A DNA stretch of 64,000 nucleotides, taken from Candidatus Poribacteria bacterium. Lineage in GTDB: Bacteria; Poribacteria; WGA-4E; GCA-2687025. The position numbers and the translations under genes were made by a program. Below the pieces are notes generated by a model. It saw only the letters and a program-made list of their open reading frames with translations, was not told the origin of the DNA and did no database searches. This document shows positions 26,801 to 36,332 of this stretch, in pieces. Numbering within the stretch: the stretch's first letter is position 1; every line of letters starts with the position of its first letter. Where the stretch lies: the NCBI GenBank assembly GCA_026004875.1, contig BPJZ01000014.1, positions 1-64,000 of the forward strand, given 5' to 3'.

Positions 26801-27982
26801 CTACTGGCGCCAGAAGAACGACTCCTCTGGAGGCCGATAACTGACCGCCAGTTCCGGCGTCTCCAACCGCTCCCCGCCCCGATGAAGCGACTCGACGCCA
26901 AAGTAGGTCTGACCGGTCGTCAGCAACGTCCGTTCCACCGGATAGGTAGGCTTTCCGGTCAAGAACATCCGCTCGATGGCCTGGCACAGCGGCGTGAAGA
27001 AGCTGGCCAGCGTCGTCCGCCGAGGGGGCATCGGAAGGTACATCTGACAGGAGGCGATCGAACCGTCCTCCAACCGCGCGGCAAAGTTGAAGTCCTCGAC
27101 AAAGCGGTTCAGCAGCATCATCGTTGCCCGCAGGCCGTCGGAGTACTCCATGACATAAGCGATCGGGTCGGGGACGACCTCCTCCAACCGATCGGTTCGA
27201 GGATCAAAATCGAGCCTCCCTTCCCTGGCCGGACGGCGGGTAAAGCTGCGAGCGATGGCAGCCCACATCAACTCTTGGTCCCAGCGCCCCTCCCGAAGCG
27301 CCTCCCAAAAGGCCTCCCCTCGAACGGCCTGAAGGGAACGGACCCCTACCTCGCCCCCCTCCCGCCGTTCGACCATGCACTGGATCGTCTCCAAACCGTG
27401 AAAGTCGTAGCTGTCCACCCCTCCGTAGCAGACGCAAACCGCCTCCCGCAACCGAACGCCAAGGGGGAACTCCAGCGCCGGAATCCGCCAGGTAACCGGT
27501 AGCGAGGAACCAGCCATGAAGGGGAAGCCTAGCTCCCGCGACACCTCCACCATCTCAACAGCTTGCGACCAGTCGTAGGAGAGATGCTTGTCGTTGAAAA
27601 CGGGAACCGATCGCCCACTCTCCCGGAAGACGGCCTCGGTTTCCTTGAAAAATCGATATCGAGGATAAAGCCGTTGGCCTTTCTCGTTGGTCGGGTAGTT
27701 TCCATGCTCCCCGATCAAAAGGACGCCGTCCACGGCGAGCCGCTCGCCGCCCAGCGTCAGCGCCTCGGCGATCGTCGGATAGATCGGAACGCCAAAACGC
27801 TCCGACCGCTCCCGACTGAGATCGTTCTCAGGAAACTGATCCACGTACAGAGAGACGACCCGACACCGCTCCGGACGGTAGTACTTTCCCGCGTAGCCGT
27901 AGCTCTCCAAAAACCGGTCCACAATGTGTTGGGCGTGGGAGTATTTGTAATAAACCGTACAGATGGCAGCGATCTTCTTCAC
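26801..27982 (-). CDS. conserved hypothetical protein, Rossmann-like N-terminus (GTG start)
   Basis: 393 residues, function unknown. It begins VKKIAAICTVYYKYSHAQH, continues with IGEHGNYPTNEKGQRLYPRY near 120 and VFNDKHLSYDWSQA near 155, blocks I recall from uncharacterised proteins that accompany Gfo/Idh/MocA oxidoreductases. The GTG at 27982 follows AAGGAGGT at a perfect distance, which decides the start over upstream in-frame codons. It precedes a Gfo/Idh gene on the same strand, so a shared pathway is likely. Confidence 0.78.
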   Translation of the reverse strand: MKKIAAICTVYYKYSHAQHIVDRFLESYGYAGKYYRPERCRVVSLYVDQFPENDLSRERSERFGVPIYPTIAEALTLGGERLAVDGVLLIGEHGNYPTNEKGQRLYPRYRFFKETEAVFRESGRSVPVFNDKHLSYDWSQAVEMVEVSRELGFPFMAGSSLPVTWRIPALEFPLGVRLREAVCVCYGGVDSYDFHGLETIQCMVERREGGEVGVRSLQAVRGEAFWEALREGRWDQELMWAAIARSFTRRPAREGRLDFDPRTDRLEEVVPDPIAYVMEYSDGLRATMMLLNRFVEDFNFAARLEDGSIASCQMYLPMPPRRTTLASFFTPLCQAIERMFLTGKPTYPVERTLLTTGQTYFGVESLHRGGERLETPELAVSYRPPEESFFWRQ

Positions 27983-28137
27983 GATCCGACCTCCTTGGGC
28001 TGGAGGATCTGCTCTTTGGAAGCAGCGTACCGCCACCTTTTCTGAGACGCAACGGAGGGCCCCTTCAGCTTGCACGTCAGACGGGAGAAGCGTACCGTAT
28101 CTTCCAGGAGCAGCTAGGAAGCGTCCGAGGAATTGGG

Positions 28138-28189
28138 TATAATTTTAACGCAGTTCCTTGTTGCCCAGGGGCAGACGCTGCGCCTGGGC
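28138..28189 (+). promoter_or_regulatory. phoH promoter -10 box and leader hairpin
   Basis: A perfect TATAAT at 28138-28143 without a clear -35 box is followed by a strong hairpin. GCCCAGG (28163-28169) pairs with CCTGGGC (28183-28189), and inside it GCAG pairs with CTGC around the 3-base loop ACG with one G-G mismatch. There is no T run after it, so it is not an intrinsic terminator. It would fold in the 5' leader about 75 bases before the phoH start. Confidence 0.45.
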
Positions 28190-28263
28190 GGGTTATCGAG
28201 AGAGGATCAAGAACAACCCAGAACCTCAACGCTATAAGCGGCTTGGCACACAAAGAGGTGAAA

Positions 28264-29343
28264 TTGGCCCAGATTCAAACGATGCGGATCGGCCTCCAGA
28301 GCATGGCGGAGGCCCAACAGTTGTTTGGGAATCAGGACAGTTTTCTGCGGATGATCGAGGGTCGCTTCAAGGCGCGCGTGATGCTGCGCAGCGACCATTT
28401 AGAAGTCGTCGGGGAGCCCCAGGCGGTGCACGACGTCAGCGAGGTGCTCAACACGCTTCTGGAGCGCGTTCGGGCAGGCCAGCGCCTCCGGGCCGCAGAG
28501 GTAAAGGCCACAATCCGCGACGTGCGCCATCACCGACCGGGGGTCTCCAGCCGGGAGGCCGAGGAGCTCCCCTCCCCCTTTGCCCTCTCCCCCGAGGAGG
28601 GGGGACTGGATGTGCTTCCGATCCACTCCAGACACGGCCCGATTCGGCCTCGATCCAAGCGCCAGGCGGAATATATCGAGGCGATCCGCACCCACGATCT
28701 GGTGTTTGGAGTCGGTCCGGCAGGGACGGGAAAGACCTACCTGGCCATGGCAATGGCCGCCTCAGCCCTCAAAAGCGGCTTGGTGGACCGGATCATTATG
28801 ACCCGCCCGGCTGTAGAGGCCGGCGAGAAGCTGGGCTTTCTCCCCGGCGACATCCAGGCTAAGGTGGACCCGTACCTGCGACCCCTTTACGACGCGCTTT
28901 ACGATATGTTTCCCCCGCGCACCATCCAACAGTTCATGGATCGGGGTCAAATCGAGATCGCCCCGTTGGCCTTCATGCGCGGGCGGACGCTGAACCGCGC
29001 CTTTGTGGTCCTGGATGAGGCGCAAAACGCCACCATCGCCCAGATGAAAATGTTCTTGACCCGTCTGGGCTTCGACTCGAAGGCCGTGATTACTGGCGAC
29101 GCCTCCCAGAGCGACCTGGACCGAGACGAGCCCTCCGGACTGGTGCACGCGGTGGAGATCCTGCGAGGGATTGAGGGGATCGCCATCGTCGAGTTCCAGT
29201 CCTCCGACGTGGTCCGGCACGCGCTGGTTCAGCGAATTATCGAGGCGTACGATCAGGACGCCGCCCGTCGGGAGCAGCACCACCGCTCCACGGAGAAACA
29301 GCCGCCGACAGCGCGCGCATCGTCGTCCGAGGGCGGCTCTTAA
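28264..29343 (+). CDS. phoH: PhoH-like ATPase
   Basis: About 359 residues. RNA/nucleotide-binding N-terminal part, then a P-loop GPAGTGKTYLA, Walker B VVLDEAQNA and FLTRLGFDSKAVITGD, all classic PhoH. Start taken as TTG 28264 because AAGAGGTG is 5 bases upstream; TTG 28243 is the alternative and lacks a ribosome site. Bacterial PhoH is usually next to pgpH and ybeY, as here, and is linked to ribosome/RNA maturation. First gene of the operon. Confidence 0.92.
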   Translation: MAQIQTMRIGLQSMAEAQQLFGNQDSFLRMIEGRFKARVMLRSDHLEVVGEPQAVHDVSEVLNTLLERVRAGQRLRAAEVKATIRDVRHHRPGVSSREAEELPSPFALSPEEGGLDVLPIHSRHGPIRPRSKRQAEYIEAIRTHDLVFGVGPAGTGKTYLAMAMAASALKSGLVDRIIMTRPAVEAGEKLGFLPGDIQAKVDPYLRPLYDALYDMFPPRTIQQFMDRGQIEIAPLAFMRGRTLNRAFVVLDEAQNATIAQMKMFLTRLGFDSKAVITGDASQSDLDRDEPSGLVHAVEILRGIEGIAIVEFQSSDVVRHALVQRIIEAYDQDAARREQHHRSTEKQPPTARASSSEGGS

Positions 29344-29374
29344 CCCTGGCGGCGGAGGCAACAGCGGAGCGTCT

Positions 29375-31633
29375 ATGAGGTTTCTTCGCCGACTGCGCCG
29401 TTCTGGGCGACGGCGGCAACACGCCGCAAAGGCGGTCCCCGCCGGCCCTACCCAGCGACTGGAGCCGTTTCTCCCCACGCGCGAAAACCGACAGTGGTGG
29501 TTGGTCGGCATCCTGATCACCCTGCTGCTGACCTGGATCGCGCGGCCGGCGGACTTCTCCCGGCGCGTCCTCGACCAGCAGGCAACCGAGCGCGCTCGAG
29601 AAATCGCCCGTAAAAACACGCTCCCGATCTACCGCTACGACCCCTCGCCGGAGCTCCACCTGGAACAGGTGCTCCGCGACGTTCACGCCGTCCGACAGCT
29701 GGAGGCGCTCACCCCAGAGCAGCAGCAGGCCTACCTGCTCCGCATACCCTTGGTCCGCCGATATCTGAACGCGGAACAGCTACAACTACTCCTTCGGCTG
29801 AGCGCTCCGGAGTTCCTGGAGGTCCGCGACCGGACCGTTCAGCTCTTTCGGCAGACCGCCTCGCGAGGAATCGTCGTCGCCGGAAGGGGCACGGGAACCC
29901 TCTGGAGCGAACTGGCCGCTTACTTTGACCCCAAATACACCACCCAGTGGGCCAGCGTCGAATCGATGACGATCCGGATCATGCCCGAAAACCGGATCGC
30001 TGCTGTCTCTGACCTCCTGGACTACGAATCGGCACTCTTGGAGCTGGAGCGCGGCGCCCGAACGCTTCCGATCACGACGACCGAGCTGCCGGAGGTGGCA
30101 GATCGGATGCGAACGCTGATCGCCCAGCTCGCTGGAGCCTTCCTTCAGCCGAACCTCACCTTCGATGCGGTGGCCACTCAGCAGGAGCAAGAGCGCCGAG
30201 CCGCTCTGGTCCGGCCGGTCTATCGCACTCGGTACGACCGTCCGATGGTGGTCTACCTGGGCACCTCTGCGCTCCTGGGGTTGACCCTCCTGGTGGGGGC
30301 GATGTTCCTGAGCTCCCATCCGGTCGTGCGCCATCGAAACTGGCGGCCGCTGGCAGCGACCGGTCTTCTGGCGGCTCTCGCCATCGGCATGCTCTATCTG
30401 GGAGTCCGGGGCGTTCATCGGCTTCCGTCGGTGGACTACCCGATTCTGCTGGTCCCTGTTGGGCTGACCGCTTCGCTGGCCACGATCCTCTTAGGTGTGC
30501 CCTTTGGACTGTTTGCAACCGTCTTTCTGACCATCCTAGCCGCGCTGATGGGCGGGGCTGCAAGCGCAACCGCTGTGGCCCAGTTTTTGACGCTGCTGGC
30601 AACTGGCCTGTTCGCCTCGGCGATCGTGCCACGCGCTCATCACCGTCGGGACCTGGTTGTTGCGGGCATCTACACGACCCTTGGCGCAACGGTCGTCGCG
30701 CTGGGAAGCCTTCTGTTGCTCGGCTCCTGGCAGGGCGGAACGGTGCTCCGCGTGGCCGGCTGGACCCTCCTGGCCGGCGGCACGGTGAGCCTGGTGGTGC
30801 CGGGGGTGCTCCCCGTCTTTGAGTATCTCGCCGGAACCGCCTCGGACCTGGAGCTGATCGAGTTGGCCGACCTGAACCATCCGCTCCTTATCCAGTTGGA
30901 GAAGGTGGCCCCGGGAACCTACAACCACAGCCTGAACGTCTCCCGCCTGGCAGAAGCCGCCGCGGAGGCGATCGGGGCGAGCCCCTTGCTCGCACGGGTC
31001 GGGGCGTACTTCCACGACATCGGAAAGATGAACTACCCCGAGTACTTCATCGAAAACCAGGAGGGTGGCCCCAACCCGCACGACCAGCTAAAGCCGACGA
31101 TGAGCGCCCGAATCCTGATCGCCCACGTTAAAAACGGCGTGGAACTGGCCCGCGAACATCAGCTTCCTCGGGCCGTTGTGGATCTGATCCAACAGCATCA
31201 CGGAACCTCGCTCATCCGTCCCTTCTACCACAAGGCGATCCAGATGGGGGAGAAGGTGGAGGAATCCGACTTCCGTTATCCAGGGCCCAAACCCCAGTCG
31301 CGCGTTGCCGCGGTCCTGATGCTGGCCGACTCGATCGAACCGGCGGCGCGAGCCCGGTTCCGCAACCTGGACACGCTCTCCCGGCGCGACTGCCAGCAGT
31401 TGGTCTCCGAGATCATCAACCACTACGTCCTCGACGGACAACTCGACGAGAGTGACTTAACGCTTAACGACCTGCGGCTCCTCTCAGAGAGCTTCCAGCG
31501 AACGCTGATCGGAATGTACCACTCCCGGATTGAGTACCCTGAGGACCGCAAGCGCAAGGATCGGACCCAGACGACGCCCTCAGAAGGCCATCAGGAGGAG
31601 AGAAAAACGGGTGTCCAGTCCGCAAAAGGATAA
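29375..31633 (+). CDS. pgpH: 7TM-HD membrane phosphohydrolase, cyclic-di-AMP phosphodiesterase type
   Basis: 752 residues. One membrane span near 45-60, an extracytoplasmic 7TMR-HDED domain, a cluster of hydrophobic spans (about 300-480), then a cytoplasmic HD domain with H in TYNHSLNVS, HD in YFHDIGKMNYPEYF and DSIEPAAR. PgpH homologues hydrolyse cyclic-di-AMP, which controls potassium and osmotic balance. Start at ATG 29375 (MRFLRRLRR), since the longer frame overlaps phoH. Overlaps ybeY start at its end. Confidence 0.9.
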   Translation: MRFLRRLRRSGRRRQHAAKAVPAGPTQRLEPFLPTRENRQWWLVGILITLLLTWIARPADFSRRVLDQQATERAREIARKNTLPIYRYDPSPELHLEQVLRDVHAVRQLEALTPEQQQAYLLRIPLVRRYLNAEQLQLLLRLSAPEFLEVRDRTVQLFRQTASRGIVVAGRGTGTLWSELAAYFDPKYTTQWASVESMTIRIMPENRIAAVSDLLDYESALLELERGARTLPITTTELPEVADRMRTLIAQLAGAFLQPNLTFDAVATQQEQERRAALVRPVYRTRYDRPMVVYLGTSALLGLTLLVGAMFLSSHPVVRHRNWRPLAATGLLAALAIGMLYLGVRGVHRLPSVDYPILLVPVGLTASLATILLGVPFGLFATVFLTILAALMGGAASATAVAQFLTLLATGLFASAIVPRAHHRRDLVVAGIYTTLGATVVALGSLLLLGSWQGGTVLRVAGWTLLAGGTVSLVVPGVLPVFEYLAGTASDLELIELADLNHPLLIQLEKVAPGTYNHSLNVSRLAEAAAEAIGASPLLARVGAYFHDIGKMNYPEYFIENQEGGPNPHDQLKPTMSARILIAHVKNGVELAREHQLPRAVVDLIQQHHGTSLIRPFYHKAIQMGEKVEESDFRYPGPKPQSRVAAVLMLADSIEPAARARFRNLDTLSRRDCQQLVSEIINHYVLDGQLDESDLTLNDLRLLSESFQRTLIGMYHSRIEYPEDRKRKDRTQTTPSEGHQEERKTGVQSAKG

Positions 31634-32138
31634 GCTGGAGAACGAGTGGAACGCCAATGGAGCGCTGCTTGACTGGATCCATCAGATCGTGGAGACGGCG
31701 GTCTTGGTCGTTCTCGAAGCGGAAGGGGAGGATTTGGAGACCAGTGAAGTGGGAATCCTGATCACCGACGACGCTCAGATTCGGGAGCTGAACCGTCGCT
31801 ATCGGAACGTGGACGCTCCGACGGACGTATTGGCCTTTGCGATGCGCGAAGGCCCGGACGCCGACTTGAACCCACAACTGTTGGGAGACCTTGTGCTGTC
31901 GGTTCCGACCGCGGCGCGTCAGGCTCAGGAACAAGGCCACTCACTGGCGTATGAGCTGGCGTTTTTGGCGGTGCACGGAACGCTTCATCTGCTGGGCTAC
32001 GACCACCAGACGCCGCAGGAAGCCGAGCAGATGGAAGCGCGAGAGGCCGAGCTAATGGCACGAGTTGTCCAGCTGCCCGGCTGGTCGGAGCTGGAAAGCC
32101 GGTTGGAGAATACTCTACGAGGTAATCCACAGCGATGA
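31611..32138 (+). CDS. ybeY: endoribonuclease YbeY (GTG start)
   Basis: 175 residues. Zinc-binding HGTLHLLGYDH near the C-terminus, NRRYRNVDAPTDVLAFA and GDLVLSV in the middle, the YbeY signature. It matures 16S rRNA 3' ends and monitors ribosomes. The GTG at 31611 follows AGGAGAG and overlaps the pgpH end. The stop overlaps the next start by ATGA. Confidence 0.94.
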   Translation: MSSPQKDKLENEWNANGALLDWIHQIVETAVLVVLEAEGEDLETSEVGILITDDAQIRELNRRYRNVDAPTDVLAFAMREGPDADLNPQLLGDLVLSVPTAARQAQEQGHSLAYELAFLAVHGTLHLLGYDHQTPQEAEQMEAREAELMARVVQLPGWSELESRLENTLRGNPQR

Positions 32139-33418
32139 GCGACCTCTCCGATCCTGCGAGTAGGGGGTGGCTGCTCCTGCTGCTGACCGTCCTCATCGGG
32201 TCGGTTTCCTACCTGGCCACCATCCTTCGCCGAACAAAACTGGACCTGGTGGATGCACTTTTAGCCCAGGAAGGCCGATCGGACGCGGCAACGCGTCGTC
32301 TGGTACGCCGTCGTGCCGAGTACCAGGCCGCCTATGCGGTCTTCCGGTTCGCTCTCTCCGCACTGTTGCTCTGGCTGCTGCTGGAATGGCTCCGTCCCGG
32401 TTGGATCGCTTGGCTCTTGGGCGTTCTGCTGCTGACGGTGGCAGAACTGCTCCCTCAGCGGTTCGTCCCGCTAGAACCGTCCGGTCGCCCTCTGCGTTGG
32501 ACCGTCGCAGTCGCTCGAGGGCTTTATTGGATTACCTTCCCGATCGCCTGGCCGATGGGACGCTGGATCGGCACCGGCGAGCTCCGCCTGCCGTCCAAAG
32601 AACTGGAACGCTCCGAAGAACCCTCCACCACCAAAGAGGAGACCCAAGAGCCCGAAAACGCCCTCCGCAACGGAGAACGGGCCGCGATCGAGCCCCAAGA
32701 ACGCGATATGATCTATCGCATCTTGGAGTTCCCCGACACCCGCGTGGACGAGGTGATGGTCCCCCGAACCGATATGACCTGTCTAGAGATCAACACCCCT
32801 TTTGAGGAGTGCCTCCGGGTCATCCAAGAAACCCGATTCTCCCGAATCCCCGTCTACGAGGGAACAATTGACAACATTGTCGGCATCCTGCACCTTAAAG
32901 ATCTCATTCCGCTCTGGGGGAGAACCGACATCCACCTGGGGGAGATCATCCACAAGCCCCCCTTCGTCGTTCCAGAGAGCAAGCGGATCAACGAACTGTT
33001 CGCCGAGTTTCGCCGCCAACGACAGCACATGGCGATCGTCCTAGACGAGTACGGCGGCACCAAAGGGTTAGTCACTCTGGAGGACCTCTTGGAAGAGATC
33101 GTCGGGGAGATTCGGGACGAGTTCGACCGCGAGGAAGTCGAGCTGGTCCCTCTGGACGAACGTACCTACGAGATCGACGCGCGGATGCACCTTTCCGACC
33201 TGAACGAGATGCTCGATCTGCACCTTCCCGAGGACTCCGTGAATACGCTGGGTGGGTTCCTGATCGAACTGACCGGTCGGGTCCCCCAGGCCGGAGATAT
33301 CATTTCTTATCAAGATCGCCTGATCTTTCGGGTGGTCGAGGCCGACACACGACGGGTGCGCAAGGTGCGCATGCAAATTCTCCCCGGCGAGGGTGACGGG
33401 GCCAATGAAGAGGAGTAG
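32135..33418 (+). CDS. CNNM/CorC-type membrane protein with CBS domains
   Basis: 427 residues. N-terminal membrane domain (three or four spans within residues 10-150), a linker, paired CBS domains (about 195-315; VMVPRTDMTCLE, IPVYEGTIDNIVGILHLKDL, MAIVLDEYGGTKGLVTLEDLLEEIVGEI) and a C-terminal transporter-associated domain. Such hemolysin-C/YhdP/YtfL proteins act in magnesium or cation efflux. Begins with ATGA overlap after ybeY, the usual neighbourhood. Confidence 0.9.
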   Translation: MSDLSDPASRGWLLLLLTVLIGSVSYLATILRRTKLDLVDALLAQEGRSDAATRRLVRRRAEYQAAYAVFRFALSALLLWLLLEWLRPGWIAWLLGVLLLTVAELLPQRFVPLEPSGRPLRWTVAVARGLYWITFPIAWPMGRWIGTGELRLPSKELERSEEPSTTKEETQEPENALRNGERAAIEPQERDMIYRILEFPDTRVDEVMVPRTDMTCLEINTPFEECLRVIQETRFSRIPVYEGTIDNIVGILHLKDLIPLWGRTDIHLGEIIHKPPFVVPESKRINELFAEFRRQRQHMAIVLDEYGGTKGLVTLEDLLEEIVGEIRDEFDREEVELVPLDERTYEIDARMHLSDLNEMLDLHLPEDSVNTLGGFLIELTGRVPQAGDIISYQDRLIFRVVEADTRRVRKVRMQILPGEGDGANEEE

Positions 33419-34115
33419 TCTCGGCGGGACATTGCGGCGCTGGTTCAAAACGGGGCTGGTCTCCCTGCTCCCTTCGGCGGTCGTCGTCTGGTTGATCTAC
33501 TACCTGTACCGCAAGCTCGGCCAGGCGACCCGATGGGTGTTAGGCCAGCTCCAGTTGGAAACCTACTGGTGGAGTGGCCTGCTTTTTCCCCTTGTCTTCT
33601 TGATTCTCGCCGCAGCGTTGATTATCATAGTGGGCGCGATCTCTACGACCGTCGTCGGACGGGGCGCGGTGCAGGTCTGGGATCGGTTGATCAACCGCAT
33701 CCCCATCCTCAACCGCATCTACCTGGCCGTGCAGCAGGTGGTCGCTGCGATCTCTCTGCGGCGACGGCAGCTCTTTCAGGCGGTCGTGATGATCGAGTAT
33801 CCTTATCCGGGGATGTACCGGCTCGGCTTTGTGACCGCCGAGGGGCTGACTCAGCTTTTGGAAGGGGAAGAGCTGGTCGCCGTGCTGGTCCCGTCCTCGC
33901 CCAACCCGATGACCGGGTATCTGTTCCTGGCCCGGCGGGAGCTGATCCGGCCGGTGAACATCGCGGTGGAGGACGCGATCAAACTGATCATGTCGGTGGG
34001 GTTCGTCGCTCCGCCGGAGGAGGAAGCGATTTTCGCTTCCCCGGCGATCGAGACGCAGCGAAAAACGAAGGCCACCGACAAACAGCAACCGTCGCGCGAG
34101 TCTGTCGGGGCGTAG
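33405..34115 (+). CDS. DUF502 membrane protein, stop codon inside a tRNA gene
   Basis: 236 residues (ATG 33405, GAGGG ten bases upstream; a GTG at 33393 is possible). Two membrane spans at about 15-40 and 55-85, then soluble part with IPYGMYRLG-like and the family block VPSSPNPMTGYL. DUF502 function is unknown. Remarkably the TAG stop at 34113-34115 and the codons before it lie in the acceptor arm of the tRNA-Pro that starts at 34106. The start overlaps the preceding gene by 14 bases. Confidence 0.85.
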   Translation: MKRSSLGGTLRRWFKTGLVSLLPSAVVVWLIYYLYRKLGQATRWVLGQLQLETYWWSGLLFPLVFLILAAALIIIVGAISTTVVGRGAVQVWDRLINRIPILNRIYLAVQQVVAAISLRRRQLFQAVVMIEYPYPGMYRLGFVTAEGLTQLLEGEELVAVLVPSSPNPMTGYLFLARRELIRPVNIAVEDAIKLIMSVGFVAPPEEEAIFASPAIETQRKTKATDKQQPSRESVGA

Positions 34116-34182
34116 CGCAGCCCGGTAGCGCACCTGCTTCGGGAGCAGGGGGTCGTCGGTTCAAATCCGACCGCCCCGACCA
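34106..34182 (+). tRNA. tRNA-Pro (anticodon CGG)
   Basis: Acceptor CGGGGCG pairs with CGCCCCG (34172-34178), followed by A and encoded CCA (34180-34182). Anticodon stem CCTGC/GCAGG encloses loop TTCGGGA, so anticodon CGG, reading CCG. The T arm GTCGG-TTCAAAT-CCGAC is perfect. The first 10 bases are also the last codons of the DUF502 gene. Followed by an intrinsic terminator. Confidence 0.96.
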
Positions 34183-34193
34183 CTTGTTTCATC

Positions 34194-34231
34194 ATCCCGC
34201 ACGAGCCCCAAGCTCTGCGGGATTTCTTTTT
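34194..34231 (+). terminator. intrinsic terminator after tRNA-Pro
   Basis: ATCCCGCA (34194-34201) pairs with TGCGGGAT (34216-34223); GAGC and GCTC extend the stem inside around a CCCAA loop, and a T-rich tail (TTTCTTTTT) follows. It would end the phoH-to-tRNA transcript. Confidence 0.88.
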
Positions 34232-34288
34232 CCCACCGGTGCTTAACCGGGGAAAGCGTTGAGAGACCCCAGTGCGGAGGAGCGCTCG

Positions 34289-36286
34289 ATGCCCATCTTG
34301 TGGCCTCTGCTGCTCACAGCCGTTGCGGGGGAAGTTGGCGAGCGCCGACCCAGCCCCTTCGCCGTGGTGCACCCGGTTGGGGTGAGCGAGGTACGGTGGA
34401 CGGAAGGATTCTGGGCACAACGGTTTGCCGTCTGTCGAGACCGCTCGATCCCCGCTATGTGGGAGATCATGCGCGGCGACCGGTACAAACCCTACTACCT
34501 GCACTTTCTGATCGCTGCTGGAGAACGAAGCGGCGACTACCGTGGCGCTCCCTGGAACGACGGCGACTTTTACAAGTTCCTAGAGGGCGTCTGCGCGGTG
34601 CTCGCCCTCACCGATGACCCTCAACTCAAACAGATCCTTCACCGCTCGATCGAAGCGATCGGGAAGGCCCAACGTCAAGACGGCTACCTCCACACGCCGG
34701 TGTTGATCCGCCAGCGGAATGGTGACCGAAGCGCTCAACCGTTCCAGAACCGGCATCATTTCGAGATGTACAACATGGGGCATCTCCTGACGGCGGCCTC
34801 TCTCCACCACCGCGCGACGGGAAGCGAGGCGTTTCTTTCCATCGCCGTCCGCACTGCCGACTTCCTCGAGCGAGCGCTTCAGGGCGCGATGTTTGATCCC
34901 GCGCGGCACGCCGTGTGCCCTTCTCACTATATGGGGCTCGTCGAGCTTTACCGCGAGACGGGGGAACTGCGCTATCTAGAGCTAGCCCGACGGCTCTTTG
35001 AAATCCGCGCTTGCGCCGGCGGCGGAGACGACGACAACCAGGACCGAATTCCGTTCTACGACCAACAGGAGCCGGTCGGCCACGCCGTCCGCGCCAACTA
35101 TCTCTATGCCGGCGCCGCTGACCTGTTCTTAGAGACAGGAGAAGAACGGCTCTGGAAGCCCCTTGAGGCGATCTGGAACAACCTGGTCCAGAAGAAGCTG
35201 TACATCACCGGCGCCTGTGGCGCGCTCTACGACGGTGCTTCGCCGTACGGCTCCCCGGAACAGTCCTCGATTGCACGAGTTCACCAAGCCTACGGGCACA
35301 ACTATCAGCTTCCTAATACGACCGCTCACGGGGAGACCTGCGCCGCTGTGGGCAGCCTCCTCTGGAACTGGCGCATGTTCCTAGCCACCGGCGAGGCGCG
35401 CTACGTGGACCTGATCGAACGAACTCTTTACAACGCCGTCCTAGCAGGAGTCAGTCTGGAAGGGACGGAGTACTTTTACGTCAACCCGCTGAGAAACGTC
35501 GCTCCGCTGCCGCTCAACCTTCGCTGGTCGCGCAGACGGGTGCCGTATGTCACCTCCTATTGCTGCCCTCCAAACGTCCTCCGAACGATCGCTCAGGTCC
35601 ATCGGTACGCCTACGCTCGGTCGGATGGAGCCATCTGGCTGAACCTTTACGGCGGCAACGTGTTGTCCACAACGTTGGACGGAAGGCCTCTTGAGCTGAC
35701 TCAGGCGACCAACTACCCCTGGGAGGGCCGCATCCGAGTAACGGTAAAACGGTGTCCCGACGGCCCGTTTGCGTTGCGATTGCGAGTTCCCGGATGGGCG
35801 GAGTCGGCTACGATCCGGCTCAACGGCCGGCCGGTGGAGTTGGACGCGAAACCGGGCACGTACGCCGAAATCCGGCGCCGATGGCGAGTTGGCGACACTC
35901 TCCAGCTTGATCTCCCGATGCCCGCTCGGCTTTTCGAGTCGCACCCGTACGTCGAGGAGACGTACAATCAGGTCGCCGTTCAACGAGGGCCCCTTGTCTA
36001 CTGCCTTGAATCGCCTGACCTGCCCGAAGGCGTCCGCGTGGACGAGGTGGTGATTCCAGCGGACGCGGAGCTCACGCCACAGCACGAGCCGGAGCTCCTA
36101 GGAGGGGTGACGGTGATCTACGCGACCGCCAGGGCGTTGCCCAGCCGCCGTTGGGACGACGCTCTCTACCGTCCGCTGAGTCATGAACCTTTGCGTCCTC
36201 TGTCTGTCCGGATGATTCCCTATTATGCATGGGCCAACCGAGGCGATTCGGAGATGTCCGTCTGGCTGCGACTTTGCAGAGCATAA
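34289..36286 (+). CDS. GH127-family beta-L-arabinofuranosidase
   Basis: 665 residues. (Alpha/alpha)6 barrel followed by beta-sandwich domains, the DUF1680/GH127 layout. The unusual catalytic zinc-thiolate set is present: Glu and Cys in TAHGETCAAV (near 350) and the double Cys in SYCCPPN (near 425), the latter providing the Cys nucleophile. The enzyme releases L-arabinofuranose from plant glycans. ATG 34289 follows GGAGGAG at 7 bases and gives a short hydrophobic N-terminus (MPILWPLLLTAVAG) that may be a weak signal peptide; a TTG at 34259 is less likely. Monocistronic after the terminator. Confidence 0.9.
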   Translation: MPILWPLLLTAVAGEVGERRPSPFAVVHPVGVSEVRWTEGFWAQRFAVCRDRSIPAMWEIMRGDRYKPYYLHFLIAAGERSGDYRGAPWNDGDFYKFLEGVCAVLALTDDPQLKQILHRSIEAIGKAQRQDGYLHTPVLIRQRNGDRSAQPFQNRHHFEMYNMGHLLTAASLHHRATGSEAFLSIAVRTADFLERALQGAMFDPARHAVCPSHYMGLVELYRETGELRYLELARRLFEIRACAGGGDDDNQDRIPFYDQQEPVGHAVRANYLYAGAADLFLETGEERLWKPLEAIWNNLVQKKLYITGACGALYDGASPYGSPEQSSIARVHQAYGHNYQLPNTTAHGETCAAVGSLLWNWRMFLATGEARYVDLIERTLYNAVLAGVSLEGTEYFYVNPLRNVAPLPLNLRWSRRRVPYVTSYCCPPNVLRTIAQVHRYAYARSDGAIWLNLYGGNVLSTTLDGRPLELTQATNYPWEGRIRVTVKRCPDGPFALRLRVPGWAESATIRLNGRPVELDAKPGTYAEIRRRWRVGDTLQLDLPMPARLFESHPYVEETYNQVAVQRGPLVYCLESPDLPEGVRVDEVVIPADAELTPQHEPELLGGVTVIYATARALPSRRWDDALYRPLSHEPLRPLSVRMIPYYAWANRGDSEMSVWLRLCRA

Positions 36287-36332
36287 ACCTACCTGAGCCG
36301 AACCGACCGACGATATTCCCGAAGGCAAGCGC

